The notes under the pieces were generated by a model. That model saw nothing but the letters and a program-made list of their open reading frames with translations, ran no database searches and was not told the origin of the DNA. The position numbers were made by a program, and so were the translations under genes. A stretch of DNA of 64,000 nucleotides from Lineus longissimus (lineage: Eukaryota > Nemertea > Pilidiophora > Heteronemertea > Lineidae), in contig NC_088317.1 in the NCBI RefSeq assembly GCF_910592395.1, positions 5,022,001 to 5,086,000 of the forward strand, given 5' to 3'. The stretch's first letter is position 1, and each line of letters begins with the position of its first letter. Shown piece by piece: positions 12,467 through 27,500 of this stretch.

Positions 12467-14053
12467 TTTGGGGGTCTTCGGCAAAATCGGTGGAAACTGG
12501 AGTTAACAGCCTATAACTAGGCCAACCTGAGAACCGGCATGGGCCTGCCTGTTTCCAGGAACGAATGTCAACACTGAATTCGCAGACGACATCTGCGACC
12601 AATCACATTATCATGAAATATTTAAACGTCACTTAGTCGCTTATTGGAAAACTTGGTCGTTGCCAAGCGACGAGAGAGGCGCGGGAGTATCGAATTTAAA
12701 GGACGCGTACATTATGTTAGTGTTTTGAGGTGAAAAATGATGTCGGGACAGGCCATATACCTAAGTCCGTCGGGTGTTCATGAAATCATAGTCCTAGTGG
12801 TATTCATTTATTGAACGTTTATTGAACGTGTCAGTAGAGGCTGGGGATAATCCCCGAGATAATCCCCGTCTACCATTATGACAGGAGAGACCGGCGTCGT
12901 ATCATACGCTCCCGAGGCCTCTCAGTGTTAAACCAGCCACAGATCCAAATCCAACCAAAGGGATGAGAGGGGGGATACCCCATCCACATTCCGTTGCATC
13001 CATATGGTAGCAGTCAATAAGAGATAGAAACTGCACCTATACCCTTGCCTGTACCACAGGCACGTAGAAATAGCCCTACTCAATTATAGCCCTCAATAGC
13101 GCCCTCTTATCGACTTACAAATACCCCCACCACAGACAACACACGTTTTACTTGTGTTACGTGTGTATTCAGTGGCGGGTGTGTGTGCGTGGGGGGGGGG
13201 GGGGGGGGCTGTCAGTCGATTGGGGCTCTAATTTCCACGTGCCTGTGTTTCCACCAGCGAAGGTAAAATGATGAAAGATGCACGCGACTCCGTCTTTATC
13301 GTAAAGTCTGCTGCGACGGTACTGTCGCCTACATGCAGTGGTTAAAACATCCAACCCATTCCCTTTATCATGTGAAAGTTTCCCCTTGCAATGGACCAGT
13401 TCTGTTATAGAAGAAGTATGTGGTATACGGTACTACTACCATTTGTTTATTCATGCTACTTTGTTGTCGGATGGGCTCCTGGCCGATTTTACATTATTCA
13501 ACAATTGCTGAGCCCCGTCCGTCGCGTGGTCAAGATGACCTAAAGGTGCCTCGATCACCAATGACGAAATGCACATCTTTATCATATAATACACTCGTCT
13601 ACCATAGGACATTTCAACTGTTACACCGGCCGCGGGATCTAGTTAGTGAGTGGGGAGGGGCTGGTGCAACTATTTTCCAAGGGATACAAGTCAACTGCAC
13701 ATAGGCCTATACAAACACTTCCAGTGTCGTATTCATCAATTCATCTAATTCTAATGGGTTAGATTCAAAGATTGTTCTCAAAGTGGTTTCCCGCACTGCC
13801 CCTTGGCTACACCTATGGCTATGTAGGTATAAAGTGTTATTCGTAAACTGGATTTTTTTAACGGGAATTCAAATTTCGCGCCACCGACAACGATGCCCTT
13901 TTGTTTGCGGATCCCTGTCGTTGCCATGGGCATGGGTTGTGTCACGTGGTCACGCACAAGGCAACCATATTGATCTCCGACAACAGTAGCTCGGCGGGTT
14001 GCATTAGTTTCGCTCTAGTTATTGTGTGAAAAGGGCAAGAATATCCGGAGAAA
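12467..14053. promoter_or_regulatory. head-to-head promoter region, ACER3 / CFAP97D1-like
   Basis: The two genes diverge across 1.6 kb with no supportable coding sequence. Near ACER3 there are CCAAT-type boxes (GACCAATCACATTAT at about 12598, inverted CTTATTGGAA at about 12641) and GTCGTTGCCAAGCGAC (about 12657), a diverged X-box-like palindrome. Local GC and CpG content is higher than in the neighbours. A poly-G run at about 13190-13208 precedes the other promoter. A CACGTG E-box (GTCACGTGGTCACG) lies at about 13941. Transcription start sites cannot be placed from sequence. Confidence 0.5.
13920..13933 (+). promoter_or_regulatory. X-box-like (RFX) motif upstream of ciliary gene
   Basis: GTTGCCATGGGCAT lies 121 bases before the start codon of the CFAP97D1-like gene. 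The left half is a perfect X-box half-site (GTTGCC); the right half (GGGCAT) departs from RGYAAC. RFX factors drive axonemal genes in animals through such sites near the start. It is plausible but imperfect. Confidence 0.4.
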
Positions 14054-17498
<3,445 letters not shown>

Positions 17499-18684
17499 AT
17501 CGCCAAATTGAGAGAGATTTGAATTACGATTGAGATTGATGCGTTTATGATGAGGTAGTGGCTATAGAATCTGCTAGGTGGCGCAGTCAGTTGTGTACCT
17601 TTTCAAGGCTCATGAGGAGGCCGGTTTCATACCAGAAGAACAAGAAACAAGGTGAAACGACTTTGGCAAACCAATCTCGTCTTGCAACGTCCAATCTGTG
17701 GTTGTGACGTGATTTGCTTCCCCTGTTCGTTGGCTCTGTTACTCGTACTGCACGTCATGTGACATCGTTTACATCATCAGCAGTTGGCATTGTCTCACGA
17801 TGTTTACACAGGCCTTTGAAAGGTACACGCCTTGCTGCGCCATCTATCAAAGTCCACTACCCCATGGTTGGTCCTTAGGGAAGTGAAAATTATTCATGGA
17901 CTGATATGGGTCAGTGCCCTTGTTATAAGGGGTACTGTTGTGTCAGAGGTGACCTTGAAAGGGAGGTTTATCTGTACTTGTTCTAAACCTTACAAAAAAA
18001 GCCAAGATCATCAGTTCTTTGACTAGAGTGTTTGGTTTATCAGATAACGAAAATCTTGTTAAAAAGATTTTTGACATCTAAATATGTTTATATTTGACTT
18101 CATAAAGTCGGTGATATCATCCATCAAAGTTTCGATGCTGTGATTACAATAGCCATAATAGCTGGCTGCGTTATATAGATTGAACTTGAGCTCAGTTTAA
18201 AAAAAGTCAGTCATGACTGTACATGCTGATTTAATACCTAAATGTCAAGATTACCGACCAATCATGAATTGAGATTGTGTATCGAATGAATTATTGGATT
18301 GTAAAGTGTTAGATCATGAGGTAATGATTATTGATTGATTTTAATATGGCAGTCGAATTTTGAAAGGCGAGGTGAGGTTGTTTATCAAATTTTGTCATTG
18401 GCATAAATTCATTCGATCTGATATCATTGATGTACAAGTGCTTTAAAATTTCTGTTTTCCATTTCCCATCTGGTTATTGTGTAAATTGACCCAAAAAATC
18501 CTCTCGTGGCAGTATTGATCAGCCCACTTTGGTTTTATTGCATTAATCAACCTCAGCCCAGCAGGTGATTTAAAATTTGGTTTGCCATGCTCATATGAAG
18601 TTCATTGTAACCATGACATCCTCTGACAGTTTGTTTTTTTACAAAAGTGGCATTATTTTCTATACATTGTATACGTGTTTGACC

Positions 18685-19005
18685 TAGTAAATTAAGACTG
18701 GATCAGAATTTGATCTGGTCTGAATTTGATTTTTGTCCGCACTGTCAGAATTTGATCCGGTCTAAAATCGATTTTTCTCCACTATTAGAATTTGATCTGG
18801 TCTAATTTTGATTTTTCTCCACATTATCAGTATTGGAACCGGTCTAAATTTGGTTTTCTCCACTCGATTAGAATTGGATCCGGTCTAAAATGTGCTTTTC
18901 TCCACATTATCAGAATTGGATCTAGTCTAAATTTGCTTTTGCTCCACACTATCAGAATTTGAGCCGACCTAAATGTGCTTTTTGTCCGGACAATCAGATA
19001 TTGAT
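18685..19005. repeat. diverged ~45-50-bp tandem repeat
   Basis: Seven degenerate copies of ATCAGAATTTGATCYGGTCT-AAATTTGATTTTTCTCCAC. The copies differ strongly, so the array is old. Confidence 0.85.
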
Positions 19006-19382
19006 CCGCTGGAGGAGAGTGCCAACAAATGACTGAACGCCACCTGTGGCCAAACTCTGAACGTTATGACCTGGCTATTTCTGTCCACACTGTGGAAAAA
19101 GGCTTAAAAGCTCGTCCGGATAGGGTATGTAATAAACGTGTAAGGTTAAAATCTGAAGAAATTCTCTAAGAGCTGTTTATTTACAGAACTTTGTTTCTCG
19201 ACCATGACATTGATGTATTCCTGTATTATCCGAAGTATTATGTGGTGTATTGCCTGTCGTGACTTACTGCTGAGTTTCATTAAATATTAGTATAATTTCA
19301 GAATTCATGTATTATCAATGACCTTTTAGTTGTTCATCCAGATGAGGACTAACTTTCGTAGTACATGTTGTGGATTCCATTG

Positions 19383-19597
19383 GTTGCTATGGACTGTTGT
19401 GGGTGCCTAGATACAGTTGCCATGGTTACTGTTGTAGTCCCCATGGCAGCTATGAGCCAGACAACATTGTCATGGTAACTCATGTGCCAACCATGTCAAT
19501 GGATGCCGTTGCCAAGGTTCGAACCATGTCACTAGATAATGTTGCCATGGTTACCAATGTAGTTGCCATGGCAACTAGATACGATTGCTATGGTAAT
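19383..19597. promoter_or_regulatory. cluster of X-box (RFX-type) palindromes
   Basis: Within 215 bases: GTTGCTATGG (19383), GTTGCCATGGTTAC (19416), ATTGTCATGGTAAC (19466), GTTGCCAAGGTTC (19508), GTTGCCATGGTTAC (19541), the perfect palindrome GTTGCCATGGCAAC (19562) and ATTGCTATGGTAAT (19584). The RFX consensus is GTNRCC, 0-3 bases, RGYAAC. Loose spacing and TAGATAC/ACTAGAT words between copies suggest a decayed tandem repeat. It may be a real enhancer or only a repeat that resembles RFX sites. Confidence 0.5.
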
Positions 19598-21309
19598 AAT
19601 TACATTCCACTTTTTTAATCATGATCATATTCTTGCCAAACAGTCATTTTGTCCGATTTTCGAAAGTGAAGTTGTGTCACAATCATTCTACATGTACCTG
19701 TATTCCCAAAGTATGTATTATTATTCTCACAGACTCATCAACCTTTCCATTATTCAGTGGTTGTGATACATGTAGCATATGATGTTTTGTATACGAAATC
19801 TTTGAAATAACACTTTTGTGCAACTTTAAAATCCATTTCATGACACTATTTGTATACAAAATCTTCGAAATAACACTTTCATGCAACATTTAAATTTTCT
19901 TACGACACTATATTTCACATATTTTGAACGAAGGTATGAATTTCAGCAATTTTATCAAATCAGATTTGAAAAGATTTGAATCAAGCAATTTTGTTTTTGA
20001 AATCATGTTAAAATGAAGTCATTAGGATTTTGTTTTATATGTGTAATGTAATGTGCATATACATGTACATGGCTGTGTGCATGTACATGGCTGTGTGCAT
20101 GTACATGACTGTGTCATGTATGTGCTCCTCCGTCTGACATGTAAATGGCTACATCCTTTGGGGCAAAAGTGAATAATGTTTGTCAAACTATTTTATCATC
20201 AACGGTGCATCAATTTATGGATAAACTGTTGAATTCACACGCTGTCATTGACTGTACTGTGACGTTTTTTTTATGTGGTGTCGTTACGTTTTCAAGATTC
20301 TTGTCTTGCTTGATTTTCTAGACTAGAATTTTCTCCGCTAAATTCCCATGTTATGCTGAGGCTGGTCAAGCAAACTTGGGGTGTATGCCTGTCATCTTGT
20401 CTTGGCTCCAGTACCAGTAAATGAGTAGGTTTGAAAGCAAATGCAAGATATATAATGAAGTCTTTAAAAGACTTGAAAGTGTAAATTTGTATATTTCAGC
20501 AATTTTCAAGTCTTTACTAGTCGTTAACTGTGATAGTGATACATGTATGCCTTGTGATGTGCGTTGTTTGCAATGTACATGTATGCTATGCTTATTAATT
20601 TATAGAAGCCTGGAGTTATAAACTGAAGTAGAATGCCTTTTGGCATTCGTGTAGCATGTATCTTTACTAGAGCAAGGTATACTACGCTTAATCGTCAATG
20701 CCTCGAGCTTTTGAGCTGTCTACTTTGAAATAGCGTAATAGAGTTTCTCGAATCATGTAGTGATGTAAACTTTTCCCAAAATCATTAAGAATATTCTTTG
20801 CGACAGAAATGTAAATATTTTTCCAAAAATACAGAGTGTGAATTAAAATGTTTCCCCATTGAAAGGCCTGCTGACACTTTCAAAGGCCTAATAATGCTTT
20901 TGATTGGGCCATGTTTTAATTTACACCCTGTATATCATATCTGGTACTGAAAATTAAATATTTCTCAAAATGAAGAAGTCATTGTTGCTGCTGTTTAATG
21001 GTGAAAAGTATAATGTTCTTGTCTTTGGATTATGGGCCATTGGATACTATCTTGTGGACATTTTATGTAACATTTTTGAGATGTATATACTTTTCTAAAT
21101 AAATGGCTGTGAATATGTGTAACAAAGTCATGGATTCCTTCTTTCTTCATTTATAAACTTCATCAAATGCACCAAAGTATGATAACCTTGCATTGGTATG
21201 GGGACCTTGGCAACAACAAATGTAGCCAAGTGCTGTTTACTGGCATCGGTATGGGACCTTGGCTGTACTCCAATCATGATAGGGTACCATCTGTCGACTT
21301 CATCAAGTG

Positions 21310-21552
21310 TAACCAGGTGTGGTCGACTTCCATCAGTTTCATCTTGACCCTCAATGTATTGACATTGCTAAGCTTTACAGACAACGCGCGTCACCACTGG
21401 AAGTTCAGTATGATCAGTTTGGGACGTGGGCTATCCACCAATCACAAGAGGGTACAAGCAATACTACAGTCGCTGCTCTTGAGGCGCAGACTATCACCAG
21501 GGTATTGCATTATTGTGAAAGAGACGACACGTCAATTTTGTCTCAGTTTTGA
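21310..21552 (+). CDS. unidentified ORF, possible exon or pseudogene remnant
   Basis: An 80-codon frame ends at TGA 21550-21552. Composition is protein-like (HLDPQCIDIAKLYRQRAS, VQYDQFGTWAIHQSQE, LEAQTITRVLHYCERDD). A possible acceptor AACCAG lies at about 21311-21316; an in-frame TAA lies just upstream, so it would need to be spliced or broken. A longer 158-codon frame overlaps it on the same strand but looks less protein-like. I recognise no family. It could be a terminal exon, a transposon gag-like remnant or chance. Confidence 0.28.
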
Positions 21553-23303
21553 TGCATACCCTTCTGAAAATAAGCACAGCTCAGCTTATTGGGATGCCGA
21601 TAGGGGTCATACTTTAAGGATGTATGCACATGAGGAGGGGTAGGGTCATTTGTGTATGCTGTACAGTTCCGTACAGGGGCAGTCAGGTCCTGAAAGTCAG
21701 AAAAATGTGCAAACTTGAAGTGTGGCCCTTTACCCCACTGGATGACCTCTTCAGCATTTGTTGTGACCTCATATCATTCTCTAACAAGTATTGCTCGACA
21801 CCCTCAGGACTTGCGACCCATTTGTATGTATGATTGTGTCCCAGTTGGGTTTATTGGCTCATTGACTGACATCTCCTGCTAGAGAGAGAAGTCAAACTCT
21901 ACATACTGTCCAGCTGGATGAGGTTTTTGTTTGCTCTTGCAAAGGCACCAGGTCCGAGAACCTTGAACCGAGAAATCTAAAAGGATGAAGCAATTAAGAG
22001 TGAGAGGTCTTGCTCAAGTAGTTAAACCATACAGCAGCGATCCTTTTGAGAACTGATCCCATGATCTTCTGACCAGCAGTCTCTCTATTTGAAGACAGGC
22101 TGTTGGCTGGATCGTGCCTTTGTCTACCAAGACTGGCTGAGCAGTAGAGTCACAATCTATGCTGGACATTGAGCCTATCCTTTTGAGGTCTTTTGTAAAG
22201 GACCCACACAAATTCAACAGTTGTGGTCCAATTGCAGACTGAACCTGAGATCTCCTTGTTATGGCCCTGGCCTTTGAATACCACTAGTCCTCCGATCAAT
22301 AGGGATAGCAAAGGGCAGAGAATTGGATGGGTGACACACTCTACATGCCGACTGATCGGAGGTGAATTTCAGTCCTAAAGTCTCCTCCTTTCACCGCTGA
22401 CACAAAGGGCCAGGAAATCTGTCGGACGCACCATCATAAACGGGTGGCCAATCAAACTGCTGGACACAAAGTAATTGAATGACGGCCTGAATCGATAGTG
22501 CCAACCTCAGGATCAGGTTACCCTTCTTCTATACAACATGCACTCTGCATTTGGGTCAGGTTGGCATCCCTGGAACCGTTACTCATTGAACACCTGGTCT
22601 TCCATTATGATGACTTTCAGTGCGTGTCTCGTGCGACAACTACTAGCGAGTGTAAAGTAAGTGTTGTTGTGACGTGGACGTGTGGGAAAGGAAGGAAATG
22701 CAGGGACTACCGATAAAGTAACAGCCCTTCTGACGGCCGATCAGGGAGGAGTTATCGGTGGTGAAGGATGGATATACGCACAACGTCAGTGGCTCGGAAT
22801 GACACTTGAAGGCCAAGGAACACTGCTTGTCACGCCTCAAGATTAAAGAGTAGCTGCGTCAGGGTACGCACAGCCTGGAGGAGATCTACAGAGGCCATGG
22901 CGAAGTCCACCGGACTTGAGTGGCTGACCCATGCTCTAGCAGGGGTTGGGGAGAACAAAGTAAAAGGACTGATACTCCCTACGTGCAAGCTCGTATTGCC
23001 CTGAAATCTCAGACTTAAATCCTGTTCAATATCAAATGACTGTTTATTTCATAAAATCATCAATTTACATGACGTTGTATATCATATAGAAAGCACAGAA
23101 ATCATACCAAATTGTAGCAGATTTTTCTTCTTAGAATACTACCTTTCAGATCAAAGCCCTAATCTAGCTGAAACTAACCTATACCAGGTAAGATCGCACT
23201 GCTGTAAACTCAGTCAGGAGCCATCAATTTGATGGCTCTGGAAAGCTGCAAAATTTCAATTCAAAATGACATAACGCAAATCACGAAGTTCTAAAAATAC
23301 ATA
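21553..23303. other. unassigned stretch, somewhat GC-richer than its surroundings
   Basis: No exon with supported splice sites and no recognised protein. 22330-22990 is less AT-rich than its neighbours and has broken frames on both strands, as expected of a decayed mobile element. 23040-23290 is AT-rich and featureless. Confidence 0.35.
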
Positions 23304-23490
23304 CAGTAGAACCTCTCTATTAAGGACATCCTCGGGACTGACAAGTGCTGTCCTCAATAAAGAGGAGTCCTGATTACAGAGGTCAAATTCAATAGAACTG
23401 ACCAATTTGGGACCAAATGCAGTGTCCATCATAGAGAGGCTGACCTTAATAGACTAGAGAGGTGTCTGCTAAGAGAGGTTCCACTTTACT
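23304..23490 (+). mobile_element. MITE family 1 copy
   Basis: Starts ACAGTAGAACCTCTCTATTA-AGGACATCCTCGGGACTGAC and ends GCTAAGAGAGGTTCCACTTT. Full length with scattered substitutions. Confidence 0.9.
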
Positions 23491-24595
23491 AAACATTTGG
23501 CAATAAATTAGAGTCGTACTTCATAAATGAGGAAGCACAGTCTGACATAATATTTACAGTGTTAATTTTTCCCAGTTCCCATTTGATTATGGCACATATT
23601 TGAAAATACTGAACTTTACTATTAAACATCATTGCAAAGAAGTAGTACAAGGCCTAAACTACCTTTAAATAGACCTTATTTCAATATAAATCAAGTACAA
23701 CATATTGCCAGATTAAATACACTGGAATGCCCCCCCCCCCCCCCCCCCCCCAACTCCAATGGAGCTCTGTCTATAACAGTTTGGCTACAAAAAGACTTAT
23801 GACTGATTCATGAGAATAAGACCTAAACCTGCTATTTATTATTACTGCACTTATCATAAGACAATGGTACTCATACTTTTTTATAAAAGTACATCACATC
23901 ATGAAAAAAAATTTTCACATTCAAGTACCCACTACTTTGTTCATTGCTCAAAAAGATTGCCTAACACATGACTTTCAACCAGAGTTGTTATAAAAATGCT
24001 TTGGGCCCAGAATAATCTGCAGGCTTGTAGTAGAACCTTAGGACTACACAATAACTAGTGGTTTCGATGTATACATGAATTGGACATTTATACACAAAAT
24101 GGACATTTATACATAAATTGGACATGAATTTCACAACATTCACATTCAGCACCCAGTCAGGTTACCAGTACAGAGCATAAATGATCTGAAAATACTGGCA
24201 AAGCTGGAACTACAGGATAAGCCGATAAAAATGTCTCAAGTGTGGGTAAACCATTCACGAAGACATTTTTTTGGGCTACCCTGTATTGAGCAATTACATG
24301 ATATGAACACAGTTCTTGTGCAAATAATACCAAAAACTTCTTTATTTTCAGAATTTATCGCAAGCAACTTCAAGCACTGTTGCGATGACACTAATGACTG
24401 ACATCTTGAAATACACGGTTGAGACATTTGCGCCTTGAACAGCCGATTTCTATTCCCAATGCATTCCACGTTGCAATATTTCGGCAAAGAAATATAGTCA
24501 GTGTTGATTTGTCTTGCCGGTGTCTTTCAAACAATTATAAATAGGCCTATGTTCTACTGACTTTTTAATTGGAATATAATGTACGGCCTACTCTC
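23491..24595. other. AT-rich intergenic / DUF229 gene 3' UTR
   Basis: No gene supported. A run of 22 C lies at about 23730-23751. AAATTGGACATTTATACA-type repeats lie at about 24077-24125. The last few hundred bases probably include the 3' UTR of the minus-strand DUF229 gene. Confidence 0.45.
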
Positions 24596-27500
24596 TCACA
24601 CATATGTCCTACTTGCTGGCGATGAAGAAAATGACTTTTTACAATAACAGAACTTTCTCAACTCGGGATACTTATCAATAACACAATGCGATTCCTTGTT
24701 ATAAGGATTTATACGACTGATTTCCGACGTGACTTTGTACGATCCTTTCTTGAAGTCGACGAGGACTGTCCCTTCGTAGAGGGCGTTGCTTGGCGCCGTA
24801 TCAAACGTTATCTGGAAGTGCGCCGAATCGACCTGAGCCTTTTTCGTGAAGTTAGCAATCCGGTGGTCGTTGTCGAAGGAGTTGTAATATTTCAGTAACT
24901 GCAAGATAAAAGTTGGAGAGGTAGTAGCATGATAACATGGATAATGGCGATATACTGTGGACCACATAGTTTTTGCAGGCGTTTATTTTTGTGTATTTCG
25001 CGAATAACAGTGATTCTGATCGTTCAAAATTTCGCGCCTTTTCAAATTAATTCCAGCAGTCAGTCCCATTATCTGATTTTAAATCCATTCTCAGCCAGAC
25101 CTCTACGCGAACGTATAGTTACCTGTTCATTTGGAATAATCATCTTTGCATCGAACAGATTCTGTAACGTCAGCTCATGGCACACGTCCCGATGATTAGT
25201 CGTCATCTTGTTCATGTGCGTCACGACGGCTGCCGCGGCTTTCCGCGTCAGCTTGTCCTTCGTATCAACTTCCTCATAACGTAAACACGTGCACCAGTGC
25301 AGGGCAATACCAGCAGACGCACAAGTTCTATTTCTCGGAATCGACTTCAAAACACTAATACCCCTGTCGTTATATTTCGGCCGCGTTTCTAATCGTTTCG
25401 AATCTAAAACATCTTTCAATGTTTCATAAACATCAAAAGGCGTCGTTAACTTTCCGACGTTGTCTTTAAGATTTTTTATAGACGCGGGATATTTCTTTTG
25501 GAACCATTTCGGGAAGGCCAAGGACATTAACGGAAGTCTTTCCTCTAGTTTGCCTTGTATTGTGTGACGCACGGTGCTGTATCGCGCCCCGTGGTCACTC
25601 ATGACAACCAGTAAAGTATTATCCAAATAATGTCCGGATTTTAACGCGACCAGGAACTTGACTAGATCAGTATCGATGTGTTCACCGGGATTGTTATCAG
25701 CGTGCGTCAACTCCCCGTGGAAGATTATACCGAATTTCGAAACATTATGATATTTGACGAAGAAATCTCGACCATAGTCCAACATGTATTGATGTTTTGG
25801 TTTTTCACCAAGACAGAAACGCGGACTATTTTTGTTCAGCGTCGATTCCCAAATAGCTTGCCAAAACGGCCGCATGTAGTGATCGGTTGGTGTCTTTTCG
25901 AATCCGTTTAAGCGTAGATTGAATGTCCCCATTGTTGGTTCGTCCTCGGCAAAGAGTGTAGCGTAGCCTTTTTTCTCGTAGTCGAGCCAGAGTAACGGGT
26001 AACGGTCGACGTAAGTCGAATCGTATTGACTTCTTCTCGTCTCGGGGAGTTCTTCAATTTGTTTTCCTGCAATTGACAAAGAGGTTTCACATTTGTTAAG
26101 ATTTCAGAATTATTAGATACTTGACATGTTGGTGGGGTCCAGAAGGCAGAACCAAATGCCATGCAAGGAGTCCTCAGTTTAAGTTAAGTTTCCAAGGAGT
26201 CCTCAGTGCTGGCTTTTTCTCAGTATTTAGTGCTTTTTGCCATCAATAGGCCGTAGTACAGCTGCTTGTGCATCCCTGTGACCCTCGGGGCAACTCTGGG
26301 CTCCCCTTGGCTCCTGGCAGGTCCAGCCCTGCCAGGCGGGTCTTAGGCAAGGGTCCAGACCCAAGTTGGATCCAAGCATTGGCGACGCTAGGAGGCGGCC
26401 CTTCAACATCTACAAGGCGGCTATGGGTTAACAACTCATTCTGTCCAGATACAGAGTTCCAGGAACGAGAACCAGACCTATTGGAATGTGTTCAAGGCAG
26501 CAAACTGGTGACAGTTAACCCAAGGCCAGTGGCACAAAATATTTGGCAAGTGGAGCTATGTATAACGCTGGGCAAAAGTAACCAATGAATTAACACTGTA
26601 GTTACCTGTAAGAAGTGCAACAATATTAGGTGTAGTCCCGTCGCCGACGATATTGTATCCATCAAGAACGGTCGAACCCAAACTGTTCTTCAAGAAGCGA
26701 TAGGTCTGGGGTAGTTTCCTCTTCCAACTCATGTGCGACAGCGAATCGATAATCACCATCAGAACATTCATTTGTTTGGTACCATCCTTTGGTCGGAGTT
26801 CGTCTATGCGTTCGAACACGTCTCTGCGCGGGTGGACATGCGCAAAGAATTGATCATAGTCGGGTTCATTGTCGTACATTTCTTCGGAGTCGTCGTCTGC
26901 AGGTGGCGTTGTGGTCTGTGTTGGCTTAGGATCGACATTGTCCATCCCACGGACCGGCTTGGCGGGAGCTTTTTGGGCGGGGTTAACAGGTTGATTCAGG
27001 TTGACTGGCCGATTCAGGTCGTTGGGAAGGCGTGTGTTTATTTTAGTCTTCACGGGTGCTTTCATAACATTAGCAGTAGGATCACCTTGTTTTTTCTTGG
27101 CAGGAGGATTTTGACCATTTTGAACAGGGTTCTGTTGATTTTGCAGACTATTTGCAAGCATGGGGCGTACTCTTTGTTCCATACCTCTTCTCCCAGCAGA
27201 ATCAAGCCGATTCTCATCCCTAGCGACTGGACTTAACAATCCGTTCTCTACCCGCCTAACATTAGGTCCACCCTGTTTCAAACTGCCCTCGACCCTACCT
27301 TGATCTTGTTTCACCCCATCACGAAGCACGGAATCCTGGACATTGCCACCCCGAGGTTGTTCACCAATGTTCCCATTCCCTTTAACCTTATGCTCCACAG
27401 GTCTAACACTTTCCCCCCTGTGAACAGCCACTGACTCAGCTCCTCCATTCAACCTACCCCGCACCACCCCATTTTCGACAACACCACCCCTAAAAGCCTC

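Larger units (their letters stand above)
17499..21309. other. 3' region of the CFAP97D1-like gene and non-coding sequence
   Basis: No further gene is supported in 3.8 kb. AATAAA candidates follow; the one at 21098-21103 is conspicuous, but whether the 3' UTR reaches it is unknown. The region holds the 18685-19005 minisatellite, the X-box cluster at 19383-19597 and three ACATGTACATGGCTGTGTGC-type repeats at about 20055-20115. A local duplication of the form TTTGTATACRAAATCTT-GAAATAACACTTT lies at about 19786 and 19849. Confidence 0.5.

Noticed and set aside
13420-13704. 94-codon frame in the shared promoter region
   Set aside because: No family resemblance, no splice context, low-complexity start; chance frame.
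21167-21643. 158-codon plus-strand frame
   Set aside because: Overlaps the more protein-like 80-codon frame in another phase; composition not convincing and no splice signals.
24929-25195. Plus-strand 88-codon frame
   Set aside because: Antisense to DUF229 exon 3 and its following intron.
26227-26588. Plus and minus frames of 60-106 codons
   Set aside because: Inside the intron between DUF229 exons 2 and 3; overlapping on both strands with no splice or domain support.
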